Positions 11,870-24,158 of a stretch of 64,000 bases of DNA are shown in pieces. Position 1 is the stretch's first letter; every line of letters starts with the position of its first letter. Under the pieces are notes generated by a model that saw only the letters and a list, made by a program, of their open reading frames with translations, searched no databases and was not told where the DNA came from. The stretch covers positions 62,001 to 126,000 of the forward strand of contig JADNYV010000095.1 in assembly GCA_015501055.1 (NCBI GenBank), in the 5' to 3' direction. The DNA comes from Mucidula mucida. Lineage: Eukaryota > Basidiomycota > Agaricomycetes > Agaricales > Physalacriaceae. Made by a program: the position numbers and the translations under genes.

Positions 11870-12500
11870 GTTCTGCCGGCGAATCATGCTAGATGAAGTT
11901 TTGCCCTCCGTCCCGTGCAGACATACTTTAGCGTCGCGAGCTCAGGCACTTACTGGACACCGACTTGGATCTCGCACGCGACAGGTTCGTGTTTAAATGC
12001 TCAAAGTGCCAGTTGATGTTCTGCTATTCCATCGTCTTGAATCCCTTGTGTTGCTGTTCATCTGACGGAACTTTGGATTACGCTCTGAATTCCGAGTTCA
12101 GGTGGCGAAGCGAGGACTTTCTTGTCGTTTCTCATAGGTCGTCTTCGGAGGAGTTTGCTTGACTTGCACGATACATCAACCAAGTCTACGGTATAGATTT
12201 CAATGAAACTTTGTCAGTACAAAAAATCTCAAGTTGGAGTAGCAGATGCGGGACTACTCGTATGATGCAAGGTCAGTGCCATTACATTGTCATACCTGCT
12301 GTCTAACGTGGGTCAAACCTCAACGAACGACGGGAATTTCCTTTGAGATACATTTCTGCACTCGCAGGCACTCTACCGAGTTATTTTTCGGTGCTAGCCA
12401 GCCAATCTGAATGAACGTGGGGGGGATTGGTGCAGCAAGGTCAGACAAAGCCAGTCCTTGCTGCTGTACACTAGTTATGTGTCTAGATCCTCCTTTCGTT
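11870..12500 (+). repeat. Segmental duplication block X, copy 1
   Basis: Strongly similar, in the same orientation, to about 15870-16520. Both copies follow a kinesin tail fragment and precede an F-box-like remnant, so one segment of about 2.5-3 kb was duplicated as a unit. Minus-strand open frames in both copies share words, but I regard this as DNA similarity and not coding conservation. Confidence 0.7.
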
Positions 12501-13099
12501 AACCCTTTTGTGTTGTGATCCATCAACGGTGTAGATGTCGACCGATACTCCTTTGTTTCTTCGTTGATAACTCCTCTTCTTATGAATTCGGTTTGTTTAA
12601 TTTCTTCTAATAGACCGCTGCCGCCGACTTTGGGTACTCGAACTATGCTCAACCCGGCTAGTACTTGCTGATATTTTACTGGCGCGTAGCTGGTTATAGA
12701 ATGTCGTGTCCTACTGAAATTGAGATGCTGAGTACGGGCGGCGGGGATCCCGGCAATTGTCCTAAACCGGAACACCGGCATGCGAGTCCCCCTGTCTCTG
12801 ACCACCACCATCGACCACATCGCGCCGGCATCATCGACACGGTCGGCGGCTCTCACAGACTGTGGCAGCAGCCATGATATCGGACTCAAATACCGACTGT
12901 TCGACTTTTGGCTCGCGACTCACTCAACTCGACGGAAATGGAATGGTACTCGCGTATGATGCAGCCCAACGTGTCTCTTGCATTCACGTCAGAATGGTCA
13001 TTAGGTACGCCCGCCCTTGTCTTCGCTACTCTACATGGTTATTGAAAACAAGGAACAGTACACCAATCACTTCTCTACTTCTTGTACCATAACTTATCA

Positions 13100-14420
13100 T
13101 TAACTTCTTTTCCCCTTCTATCCGCAAACATGCACTTTGGCCGAATGCACCATGACGAAACGAGGGATCGAGGACACAGATGACGGGTGCAATGCCTCGT
13201 CCCGGACGCGGAATGCAGTCACCTACGAAACGCCGCAGAACAGAAACACGGGAAGAATTCGACAAACGAGATACTTCTCAAAAGCCCTATTAACCATGCG
13301 ACTTATTGTAATGTCTTCCCTCCCCAAGGACGTTTGTACATGGTGAGTTCAGTCTTCTGCTATCTACGCGTTCTCCCTTAGATAATGTCGCATTCAGGAA
13401 CGCCCGACTTGCTACTCATTGCCTGTCTCCAAAACAAGCTTCGCCATGTCGTTCAAGAGCATCCTTCATTATGGGAAATGACCCGCAAGCATTTCAGTCC
13501 CGTAAATGCCTTCGCCCTCAGCGCTTCCCGGTCTCTCTGAGACGGCGTATATCAATCTGTTTTTCAGGATGCGACGCAGTGTAAGCTTGGTCTGTGCAAT
13601 TATCTGAACATATTTCTTGATCCCCTCATTTAGCGTTGCCTGAAATTTGCAAGTTGGATTGGAATATTCGATGGGCTACCGAGTTCCTCTCTGCTCAAGG
13701 TGTTCGTGTATGATGAATCGCTAATGTTAGTCCTTTCTCTCTCCGGGTTGCATGCATGCTTACCATGTATCTAGGAATCGTTCTATTGAAAGCATCATGG
13801 GGTTCAATGAGCTGGAGAGCGTTCAAGCATGCGAATCGTTTTTATCCGCCTAGACGGAACGAATGACTCCAAAGATACAGGCTGAAAGAAACGCTCGTAA
13901 AAGTTGTTTCGATTTGTACGTCCTTATTGAGGTATCGAGTACAACAACAACGCTAATCCGTACTTTTAATCCAGACTCATTGAACAATTGTGCGCTGCCG
14001 GCTGGCAGAAGGAGCTTGTTGGCTAAACTACTCAGGCTTCCCATTGTACGCCATTCCGAGATATTGCCAGAACGAGGTTGGTTCTACAAGTTTTGACGTC
14101 GGGCCAACCGCATCGCAATATATTCCTCGAATTGTATGAACCACCAGTAGTACGCCTCGACTGAATGCCATTAACATAGTCAGCGCCTGGACATTCTCCA
14201 AGAACATTTTTGGTGGCCTTGTGCGGAGGTGGTCAACAAGGACGTCGCCTCAGGCAACAAGGCATTGCTCTGGATAGAGTTTTCAGGCTCATGGGCGAGC
14301 GACGCCTCTCGCATTGGAGACCAGAGGAGCTGTTGGAACGTGTTCGGTTTAAACCCCTTCAAGGAACTCGTTTATTGTGCCCTGGCGCATTCGTGTTAAG
14401 CGTAGCGGTTTAGTGTACGC
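13100..14420 (+). pseudogene. F-box-like gene remnant 1
   Basis: A basic N-terminal piece starts at 13152 (MTKRGIEDTDDGCN). It leads to an F-box-like LPKDV stretch at about 13323 and a donor at 13341. Later pieces read LSETAYINLFFRMRRS at about 13535-13580 and LIEQLCAAGWQKEL at about 13974-14015, as in agaricomycete F-box proteins. Between them the frame changes without usable introns and stops intervene. It is the partner of the remnant at 16990-18350. F-box proteins bring substrates to SCF ubiquitin ligases. This copy appears dead. Confidence 0.55.
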
Positions 14421-14609
14421 GCGTGTTGTCAAAGGTGTCAAGGGAAGGTTGACGGAATTGAGCAGAGTTGTCAGCGCAAGCACAGCGAGCATGATTATGT
14501 CTAGCCGCGACGCAGGGCTAAACAGCGCGCTCCGACTTTGACTTCATCGTTGTCGGCTTTGCCTCCCGTTCACTCTGACCTGTTCGCGTCGTCTCCATCA
14601 CCACCACCA

Positions 14610-14920
14610 TCACATCGGAATCCTCTGGTCCAGCTGAAATTGGTTCAGAGATAGGCCACCAATGTTGATTGTTGACGAGTTGGTGTCTTCACTGACACAG
14701 CGAGTAGCCGATTCAAACAGGGCGTCAAAGACCTTGCGAGGCATTGTCGCTGGAGCTTTGGGTCTACCGGTCTCTTGAAGCAGCGGTTGGCAGAAGTCCG
14801 TGGGAAACAGCTCCAATTCGAAACGAGGTTATTGGGCGTTGAGAGCGTCGACGAGCTGGCGGGTATCGTCAACGATATCGGCCTCGGTGCTGGATGGAAG
14901 GGCAAGGAGGGACATGATAT
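14610..14920 (-). pseudogene. Unidentified coding fragment
   Basis: A minus-strand frame reads MSLLALPSSTEADIVDDTRQ from about 14915 and hits a stop near 14835. A second frame continues coding-like with MPRKVFDALFESATR at about 14740-14790. The switch looks like a frameshift in a small formerly coding region. I do not recognise the family. Confidence 0.3.
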
Positions 14921-15073
14921 GGAATCTGTGATGCGGTCAGACGGGCACCATCAGCGGGCTTAGAAGACATACAGAAAGCAATGTATAGCGGCAAAACGAG
15001 CGGATGATGGCGGTACGAGAGCAAGATGGGTCTGATTCCCCGCCACTTCGCATTCCAAAAATGGCGCGTATCC

Positions 15074-15628
15074 GAGTCACGGGAATTCCTTTCCGATCGT
15101 TTCTGCTTTCGGAAGATCTCGTCCGCTCCTCTTCATGTGCGCTTTCTGGCTAGCCAGCAATCTCCTCCCCCGTGGCGTACGTATTTGGAGGCCTCTTTGA
15201 ACAGTACCCCACTCCAGCACCCTAATGATTATGGCGTTAAAGGAGACCACCGGACCCACTCTCCTCTTTCTGGCGGCGAAGCCAGGGTAGTGTGAGTCCT
15301 CTGCTGCCAGACACTTGTATAGGGCTCAGATCCTCCTGTTCTCAACCCTTTCGCTTTCGTGTCTACAGACAGCGTCAGCCATTACTCTTTTAGAAGATGG
15401 ACGGTGGACTGTTTACTTTCCGAGCTTTTGAAATGGTTGGTCGCTGGTGCACATATCTTTCTGATTTCGTCTCTAGTGTTTTATAGTGATGAAATTCATA
15501 GTAGAGGCAAAATCTCTTCTGGTTGGATATAACTGCAAGGGTATACCTTTGAGAGCGAAGCTTGGCGGCCTATCCAGACGCCGCTGGGATGCCATTTCCT
15601 TCGTCATCTAGGCTCTTTCTTGCTTGGC
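15074..15628 (-). repeat. Dispersed repeat A, copy 2 (inverted)
   Basis: Reverse complement of 889-1442 with scattered substitutions, mostly near the 15074 end. It stops abruptly at 15628, where the third kinesin tail fragment begins. The junction suggests a rearrangement breakpoint. Confidence 0.8.
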
Positions 15629-15880
15629 ACGCCGGTGATATGTCGAGGGCGCCTTATGATTGCCTTATGATAAGTTTGTGAGGGAGAAGGTCGAGGCGTG
15701 GAGGGCGATTAAACCCAGACATTGCTAGAAATTGCTTATGTCTAGGTATGTCCGACGTGTTTCTCAATGATAAGTACTTAGATTACTGACGGTCGTACGA
15801 AGAACGATTATCGTAACATCATTTTGAGAACATCTCACGCTCATCCCAAACGCTGAATACAAATGACTGCCACATGGTTG
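15629..15880 (+). pseudogene. Kinesin tail fragment, copy 3
   Basis: Short direct copy of the end of the kinesin tail. It is closest to copy 2 (11650-11880), sharing the lesion that turns the end of the gene into a TAGAAATTGC sequence. It contains a small internal duplication of GCCTTATGAT at about 15651-15668. Non-coding remnant. Confidence 0.65.
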
Positions 15881-16520
15881 TGCCAACAGGATCATGCTAG
15901 ATGAAGTTTTGCCCTCCGTCCCGTTCAGACATATTTTAGCGTCGCGAGCCCAGGCGCTTACTGGACACAGCCTTTGATCTCGCACTCGACAGGTTCGTGT
16001 TTAAATTCTTAAAATGCGGGTTGATGTCCTGCTATCCGGCTGTCTTGACCCATTCGTGTTGCTGTTCAGCTGACAGAACATTTGAATGCGCTCTGATTCT
16101 GTGTTCACGTTCAGGTGGCGAAGCGAGGATTTCCTTGTTGTTTCTCATAGGTCGTCTTCAGAGGAGTCTACCTCACTTGCATAATACAACAACCTAGTTC
16201 ACGGTACATATTTCAATGAAATTGCATTGATACAAAAAATCTCAAGTTGGAGAAGTAGCAGATGCGGGACTACTCATATGGTGCAAGGTCAGTGCCATTG
16301 CTGTCATACCTGCTGTCTAACATGGGTCAAACCTCAACAAACGACGGGAATTTCCTTTGAGAAACATTTCTGCACTCGCAGGCACTCTACCGAGTTATTT
16401 TTCGGTGCTAGCCACAGCCAATCTGAAAGAACGTGGGGGGGGATAGTGCGGCAAGGTCAGGCAAAGCCAGTCCTTGCTGCTGTATACTAGTTATGTGTCC
16501 GAATCCTCCTTTTGTTACCT
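15870..16520 (+). repeat. Segmental duplication block X, copy 2
   Basis: Direct duplicate of about 11870-12500. Landmarks shared between the copies include ACGACGGGAATTTCCTTTGA and the GTTATTTTTCGGTGCTAGCC segment. Small indels separate the copies. Confidence 0.7.
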
Positions 16521-16989
16521 CTTTTGTGTTCCAGTCCATTAGCAGTGTCGGTGCCCCTTTGTTATTTTGTTGATAACTCCTCTTCTTGCTTGGAGCATTG
16601 ATTGCCCACAATATGGACTTGACCTATGCTCATTGAATCAGCTAACACTGTACCACATTACGCTTGTTCGCTATTAGTACTACTAGTATTAGACTATTCG
16701 CTTGAACGGTGCTGAGTAGTACGGGCGGAGGAGGTCTGTCCAAAAAAGGAAACACCGGGCTTGGTCAGGGCGGGTGCCGAGAATGCTCCTTGTCTCCAAC
16801 CACCACAATTGCATACCAGATTGCGTCTGGCATCATCCTCATGAGTGGTGATATTGACTCACGGACTGGCCGTTTGAACTTTTGATCGCGACTCGGACGG
16901 CGTCCCAACAAAACGGAGATGGGATGATGCGCCGCAGTCTTTTATATGGAAGCGCACTCAGAACAAGATACTACGCCATAAATATACCC

Positions 16990-18350
16990 ACTTGTGTCAG
17001 ATTGGCTGTCAGGTATGCCCGCTCTTTTTAACTGCAAACAATAAACTTGGCACAAGCGCCATGGAATAAGAGCCGCACAAGAATCAACTTCTCCATCTCC
17101 TATCGCGGTGTCCCTCTTCCATCTGCCATCATGCTCGAACGCACCGCCATAAACAAGGAGATGAGGACACAGATGACTGCTACAATGCCGCGGATTTCAG
17201 ACACCCACAAAACGCCGCAGAATAGAAGAGGATTCTTTAATATTCGCACAATCTCGGGATAAATGCTCGCCGCCGCAAATCTCTTCTTTGGAACATTACT
17301 ACCCTTGCGTCCTGGTCTCTCTGGGACGGCGTACATCAATATTGTTCTCAGGATGCGTTGTAGCGTGAGTCTACATCATGCAACCTTTCGAACATATTTG
17401 ACCTGCACTGTCAGCAATGCTCTGAAATTGGCCAATTGGATTGGAGGATACGATAGAGCTACCATATTTCAGTCTGCGCGAGGTGTTCGCGTATCGGCGA
17501 ACGGCCAATGTCGCTGCTTTCTTTTTCCAGGTTTCATTTATGCTCATCCTGTATTTAGGAGGCTCCGTTCTCCGGATCCGATGAGTTGGAGAGCTTTCAA
17601 GCACGCAAGTTGTCTGCTCCCGTCTGGGCAGAACGAATGGCTCAAAGATACAGGCTAAAGGCTGCTCGTGAACGTCGCTCCGATTTGTACGTTCTTACCG
17701 AGGACTCGTGTGTTACAACCACATTGTTCTGCACATCTAAACCGGAATCACTGAACAGTTGAGCGCTGCCGGATGGCAGAAGGACCTTTTTGGCTCCACG
17801 AAGTCCAAACTGCGCCGGCTTCCCATTGTACGCCAAACCGAGATTCTGACAGAACGAGGTTGGTTCTACAAGTTTATAAAGCTGTCTTACGGTGCTTAAC
17901 ACGCGTTTTAGCATGGGTGGAGATTGGATCAGAGATGGAAGGGCGTCGGGTCAAACGCGTCGATGGCACCAAACGACTACAGAAGTTCCTTGACCTATAC
18001 AGAGAAGCAACGTCTATCTCGCTCGTACCCTGTTCTGAACGTCATCGATTTCGCCAGCCCGATAACATTAATGAAACGGATACCGAGAAGGAAGTTCAGT
18101 GGCTTTGTAGGAGACGTTTTCCAAAGACCATGGTTTTAGCCAACGAGGCGATGCTTGGCACGATGCAAAATAAACTTCTCCAGCTCATGGACAAGCGAGG
18201 CCTCTCGCATGCTCCAATGCGGAGGCCAAAAGAACTGTTCGAACATGTCCGGTTTACATGCACTTCCCGCTTCGAGGAACTCGTTTATTTTTGCCGTGCT
18301 GACGCATCTTTGTTGGGCACCAGCGTGCGCGTGTTGTCAAGGGTTGATTT
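16990..18350 (+). pseudogene. F-box-like gene remnant 2
   Basis: Duplicate of the remnant at 13100-14420. Recognisable parts are LSGTAYINIVLRMRCS near 17320-17365, the segment over 17400-17470, and the AAGW-type helix region near 17765-17800. Frame breaks and a short N-terminal frame ending at 17262 argue against function. Some long open stretches remain at 17773-18438, but they do not join to the F-box part. Confidence 0.5.
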
Positions 18351-18439
18351 GCTGAGTTCATCAGCATCTCGCTTCGATTATATACGATCACGAGGCAGAG
18401 GCGAAGGAAAAAGTGGGAACGAGATAGACTCAGCGTAAG

Positions 18440-18840
18440 CAAGCACCCTGATGACCCCGTCAATACCCGTGCTCTGTAACGCTCAATAAGAAGAGAACCT
18501 ACCCCCACCTCGTCGCTGACATCCCACGCATCAGATGTGTTCAGCGGTCCTTTCTCCGCGACAAGTCCAGAGAACTCGACACTCAGAATGCAGGTTGCAT
18601 TGGGACGGAGGGTATACTGGCCTTCAAAGGGCTCATATCAACATTGCCAGGCAGGTGAGTATGTAATGTTCCGTGCGCCACACTGAACGCGCACCCCTGC
18701 GGAAAGCAAATATCGTCATCCGGACGTTGACAGCAAGAGAAGCGACGTTTCTTCTCCCAGTCGACGAAATCCAATATCACGTCAAGGCCCTTGGCAGCGG
18801 TGATAAGATGGCATGGATGATGTCGAATCCTCAATCACGG
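18440..18840 (-). pseudogene. Unidentified gene fragment, two probable exons
   Basis: One minus-strand exon-like stretch reads VILDFVDWEKKRRF then GCAFSVAHGTLHT (about 18790 down to 18665). After a gap that could be an intron, another reads FEGQYTLRPNATCILSVEFS (about 18635-18575) and continues to about 18450. Composition is coding-like and the second piece looks like a beta-strand protein, but there is no start, stop or family match. It sits next to repeat A and may be a truncated gene. Confidence 0.3.
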
Positions 18841-19190
18841 AAGGTCTCAACTTCAGTCAATCTTCCAAGGGTCTTGTGCCGTAGACGTGTTGCCTCGTAA
18901 CCCATTTCCTCCTAGTACTCATAGCGTATCTGGCAAGTTTCCGTTCATAGCACGACGGTTCAGCACGGTGGGTAAGAATGTCACAATTCACTAGGTAATC
19001 CAAGCACAAAAAGTCTAGATGACACAACCCGACGAAGGAATGAACGACGAAGAACAGCATCCCAGCGGCCTCTGGATCGGCCCCCAAGCTCTGCGCTCAA
19101 AGCTGTAGCCTTGCTGTTATATCCAAGCGAAAGAGAGTTCGCCTGTACTTTCGCCACAACAAATCGCTTGAGATCGAATGAGATGAAACG
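18839..19190 (+). repeat. Dispersed repeat A, copy 3 (diverged)
   Basis: Aligns in direct orientation to about 740-1070 with many substitutions and small indels. The left LTR of the first chromovirus begins within a few bases of its end, so the retroelement may have inserted into this copy. Confidence 0.65.
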
Positions 19191-19196
19191 AGAAGG

Positions 19197-19509
19197 TGAA
19201 AACCCGTCGTGCGAGCACGACGGTAAACACGTAGATATGTTTGATACGAGATATGAGGCGCGACGCGTATGAAGGCGATAGAGAGAGAAAAGAGAGAGAA
19301 AAAGGCACACACAAGTGACAAGAACACACCCTGCTATAGCGACTGCAATGATAAGAGGATACAAGATGGTGGTCAGAAGCTCCAGGTCCTTCTTCGATCC
19401 CCAAACCCCAAATCTCCGCCCGTAACCAAACACTCCTTAGCCAAACAACACGTCACCCGAAATGGGATGTCTCTCGATCTTCCTCGTCCGAGTAAACCCC
19501 AGGTTTACA
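19197..19509 (-). repeat. 3' LTR of chromovirus 1
   Basis: 313 bp, flanked internally by a purine-rich tract. It carries the inverted pair CCGTCGTGC/GCACGACGG near its + strand start. The last pol reading frame ends inside it, at 19453. Confidence 0.92.
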
Positions 19510-22500
19510 CTCTCCCACACCCTGGAAAACAGAAACACCTCTCGCCAAGCTCTCAACGCCAACATGTGATGGTAACTCACCACGTGCTCTGTTTCGTCGG
19601 CGACAGGCACTGTGGATCAAGGGCGCGAAATGTAGGGCCAACGCTATCAAAACCAAAACCTTTTCCACCGAACACTCCGATTTCGCGTTTGTGGGCACCG
19701 GCGTCTCGTTCCGTACTTGTGGTACTTCTTGGGGAACTACCGCGCTCGCGTCTTGACACCCGTCTTGCTCGAGGCGCACGTTGGGAGATAATAGATGGAC
19801 GATGTTGTCTTCGTTGCCTTTGGCTATCTGTAAATCTTCTATCAGTGTGGTATCTGTTATTAATGAATTAATATTTGAAGGGTTTGTTTTTACCCCCCCT
19901 CCATCGTCTATTATCCCCCCTCCATCGTCCACCAGGAGAATCAATGCTGCGTTCGCATTTCTCTCGACATCCCGCATCGTCCCTCTTTTCTTGAGGCTAC
20001 GTGTCCTCATGCCGCCACGTGCCACTCTCTGACTCTCTTCCCACACATCTAATGCCTCGCATTCATTCAGATCATCAGCCTTCAGCCACGTGTTCTCTTC
20101 TGGGCCGTAACCCTTCCATTGTACAAGGTATTCCTTCCGCTTGCCTCTTCCCTTCTCATCAATGATCTCTTGTACGAAATGCTCTTCCAGACCGTCCACT
20201 CCGATGACAGGTCCAGGTCGTTCGAGCTCGCGTGATGGGAATAACAAGGGGTCATTAGGTATGAAAGGCGCGAGCTCAGAGATGTGGAAGGTATCAAACT
20301 TGTGGCTCTGCGGGACCTCTAGCGTGTAAGAAGACCGTTCTGGATTGGCGTGCGTTACAACCCACGGGCCATCTTTCACTGGGAAGAACTTCGCAGCTCT
20401 CTTCTTTGGTTCGTCCGATTTGTCCTTGTAATCACGCACGCGATGGAACGTCCTTAAATACGCTTTATCTCCCACCTTGAGTACCCAATCAGCCCGGCGC
20501 TTCTGGTTTGCTGCATGCGCTTGTTTGATCTTAGCTGCTGTCAGGTTATCGACCGCCTGCCACGTATCCTCGCGTAACTGCTCTATTATTCGGATGGCCG
20601 TCTCAGCTGCGACTTTTTGTGGAGCCCGTGCATCCGGAGGTACTTGCACGAAGGGTGGTATCAACCTCGGTGAACGTCCGAGCCGCAATTGGAATCCGGA
20701 GAAACCGATGGAAGCATTCACACTATTCATAATGGCGAATCTGATACGTGGCAAGCATCTTTTCCATCCGTGCTGCCTTCTATTCACATGATACCGCACC
20801 AGCTGGATGACCGTCTTGTTCGTTCTCTCCGACAATCCGTCCGTTTCAGGGTGGTACGACGAGGACATCGCCAGTTTCACGCCGCACAGACGCTGCAACT
20901 CTTTCCAGAAACGCGACATAAACAGCTTATCACGGTCGGTGACGAATTCTTCTGGCATACCATTCTCACAATACCAGTTATCAAAGAATATATCCGCGAA
21001 CTGCTCTGCCGTCATGTCCGTCCTGCAGGGGACAATGCGTACGTCAGAACCTAGTCTGTCCGTCATCGTCACAACATAATCATATCCATCTTCTTCAGGG
21101 AGAGGACCGACAAAATCCATACCGACGCTTTTGCCACGCTCATCAGGTACGGCCAGAGGATGCAAAGGTCCTCTATGTGGATGCGTGTCTGTCTTGTTCC
21201 TCGCGCAATCCGTGCAAGCCGGTACGTACGCCCGTTCCAAATCCCTTCTCATATTCGGCCAATAGTACGAATCCCGTAGGGTCGCATAATTCTTATCCGC
21301 GCCGAAGTGACCCATAGCGTCGTGCGCGAGCCTGAAAAGGTCCTCTCTGATCGTTCCGTTCGTGGTACTAGGAGCCTGTCTGCGATGAACCATAAGCCAT
21401 CCTTCTCCGTCACCGCTGGCATAATCTTCTCTCCAGAAACAAACTTCTTACAGAACGCGTCTTCTACATATCCCTTCTTAATCTGTGCCAGAAGCTTCTT
21501 GTCTGCTGAGATCCGCAGGGAGGTACCTCTTGCAGACGACGTGTCCTGTATAGCGGATACCGCACTATACCCAGTCGTCTTCAGCCATGCCTGCCAGGAG
21601 CTCAGGTCAGTCTCCTCAGGATCAACATCGCTGATAGCATCATCCTCAGGTGGTAGTCGCGATAGCGCATCGGCAACTGTATTGTCTTCTCCTCGAATAT
21701 ACCTGATGGTCATATCGAACTGCGACAATTCCTCAAGCCAGCGAGCCTGGCGTCGGGAGAGTGCTTTCTGGGATAAGAAATTCTCGAGGGTTCGGTGGTC
21801 TGTATACACAAAGAAGTGTTCTCCTAGAAGGTCCGCACGGAATTTCTTTATACCCCGCATGATCGCCAATAACTCTTTCTCGTGTACAGCATAATTCCGT
21901 TGTGCGCCCGTTAACTGCATTGAGTCGTAAGCAACGGGGCGTGCGCTTTCCCATGTTGGTCCCCACGATAAGCAGCAACCCGTTCTCCAGTCGCTCGCGT
22001 CGCACGTTAAGAATATCTTATTGTCGCCTGGGCTCTCGTGGTCGATAACCGTTAGGCACTCCGCGGATAGTACGAGGTTCTTAATATTGTCGAAAGCTTC
22101 TTGATGTTTCTCTAACCAATTAATCGGGGCTGTGTCCTTCATCGACGTGAAAGGTGATAATACCCGCGTGAACTCCGCTAGATTCTTCAAAAAAGATGCC
22201 AGATATCTCACTAAACCAAGAAATCCACGAACATCACCAGGCGTCTTTGGAATTGGCCAATCCTTTACACGCGCAATCTTACTATCATCGGCCTCGATTC
22301 CTCTACGTGATATTGTGTGACCTAGGAAGCGTATCTCATATTTGAAGAATTCACATTTCTTAGGGTTACAGAAGAGTTTATTCAACCTCAGCGCCTCGAG
22401 TATGAGGCGTACGTGTTCTGCATGTTGTTCTTCCGTTTCGGACCAGATAATGATATCGTCGAGGTAGACGTGGCAGAACTTGCCTATGTAGTCGCGTAGA

Positions 22501-24158
22501 GCATGATTGACTCTTCTTTGATGTACCGAAGGTGAGTTCTTCATGCCTTGAGGCATGACTACCCATTCATACAAGCCGAAAGGCGTGGAGACAGCGGTGT
22601 ATGGGATACTCTCCTCATCCATCTTCGAGTGGTAAAAACTGTCGGTGAGGTCACACTTTCCCCAAATCTTTCCTTTAGCAGCATCATTCAGAATGTCGTC
22701 TACGCGCGGAAGTGGATATCTATCAGTCTTAATATTCGCGTTCAGCAGCCTGTAGTCATTTACCCAACGGGGCAGGGCAGTCGGATCCGCTTTCGGCACT
22801 AGGAATGCTGGTGATGCGAAGGACGAGGATGATGGTCGGATGCGTCCGGCATCCAGGTGCGCATTCAACAATGTACGCCATGCCTCTTTATACTTCCTGG
22901 GGCACTGGTAACTCCTGCATGAAATCTTTTTTGACGCGTCTAACAATTCGATTTTGCAAGTGATCTCCCCTGGCATCTCATCCACGTGCGGTAATGGTTT
23001 AAATACGTCGGGAAACTCAGCTTTAATAGAATCCGAGCGCTCCGTTAGTCGTGCTGTCCCCGCCAACTCCTCCACTCTCTGTTTGACAGCTGCCACCGGG
23101 CAGTAAGGCTGTACCACCTCACAACGAGCATTCACCGCTTCACGACGTGCATCTGTCTCCATCTTCAGCTCCTTCTTTAGAGCACTGAAACCTCGCCGGG
23201 TCTCCTTAATCTGATCCACTAACTTGGTCTTCTGGGAGCAAATCGGTGCGGTAGGTACCCTCGGGTGTAACAAATCAAAGCCGGTTTGTTTATTGACGGC
23301 GGAACGACATTCAGGATCTAGAACTATGGAATTACGTGCGAGGAAAGGGAGTCCTAGTATCAAAGCGTAACAAAGGCCGGGTGCGATCAACGCGCGTACG
23401 GTGCGGGCTGTCCAAGTGCCAGAAGGATCAGAAAGCTGGAGGTCTACATATTCGTTTATCGTTGTACAAGAATCTTCATTCGGTGTTGCAGTGTCCATGA
23501 TAATCGGTTCAGGTAATCGGCGTCTCTTCAATTTGCATGTGTCGACAACTTCAGGCCTGATCAAAACAAACGGTGAGCCGTCGTCGAGCAGCGCGTTAAA
23601 AGGTCGTTGTGGCAAGAAGGCGCGGGAATTATCCGTGACTGCGCATTTCCACACAAGGTGTGGTAGGAAAATCGGACAATTGAGGGTGTCACTCACGGTG
23701 TTTACATTCTCTTTTCCAGACTCGTGTTCATCTTCGGGCTCAGCCTTCTCGGACGGTTCAGAGACCTCCTCCGTGACGATGGCATTAACGGTCGCTTCTT
23801 CCTTCTCTGATGAGGTCGTCCTCGCGCGCTCTTTTCCTTTGTGCGACCTCTTCGAGGCTGGCAGAACGTAGTCCTCCTCGGAATCCTCATCGTCAAAATC
23901 GCCCTCTTCAAAACCTTCCTCATCATCTGTCATGTCAAGGAGTTCAGGCAAGGATTCGTTTCCTTCCTCTCGGGCCCTACGCGAAGGACGCCTGTTGTCC
24001 GGAGACGGAGAGTGTAGGCGCGATGCCAGGAACTTCTTCATATCGTCGTCGGTGAGGCCACTACGAGACCATCCCTCTTTCCGCCCGCGCGAGTGTGGCA
24101 ATTTCCTCTCTGTACGCTCATATCTCGGGGAGTCCGTGGCCTGGCGGGCGCGAGTCAC
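19453..24158 (-). pseudogene. pol of chromovirus 1 (PR-RT-RH-IN-chromodomain), frameshifted
   Basis: The first reading block (24158 to 21249) has an acidic N-terminal part and an aspartic-protease motif ALLDDGSPFVLI. Reverse transcriptase follows with the YLDDI catalytic box, then RNase H with TCDASD and YTDHRTLENFL. The frame is lost near 21360, just before the integrase zinc-binding HHCC region, where one base appears missing in CCACGAACGG. The second block (about 21393 to 19453) reads H-x3-H-FG and C-x2-C, then D...D-x35-E core motifs (MDFVGPLP, VTDRDKLF, SYHPETDGLSERT) and a chromodomain (YLVQWKGYGPEENTW). The chromodomain is typical of chromoviruses and steers insertion toward methylated histone H3. 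The pol frame is -1 relative to gag and overlaps its stop codon. Confidence 0.88.
19510..19522 (-). other. Polypurine tract of chromovirus 1
   Basis: On the minus strand a GGGTGTGGGAGAG tract lies directly before the 3' LTR. That is the expected place for the plus-strand primer of reverse transcription. Confidence 0.75.

Noticed and set aside
12320..12889. A 189-codon open frame on the minus strand with a similar frame in the duplicate at 16408-16611
   Set aside because: The similarity follows from the DNA duplication of block X. There is no domain, no start context, and the frames differ in length and register.
18254..18508. Long minus-strand frame opposite F-box remnant 2
   Set aside because: Mostly the shadow of the plus-strand remnant. 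Only the part above 18440 looks coding and is listed separately as a fragment.
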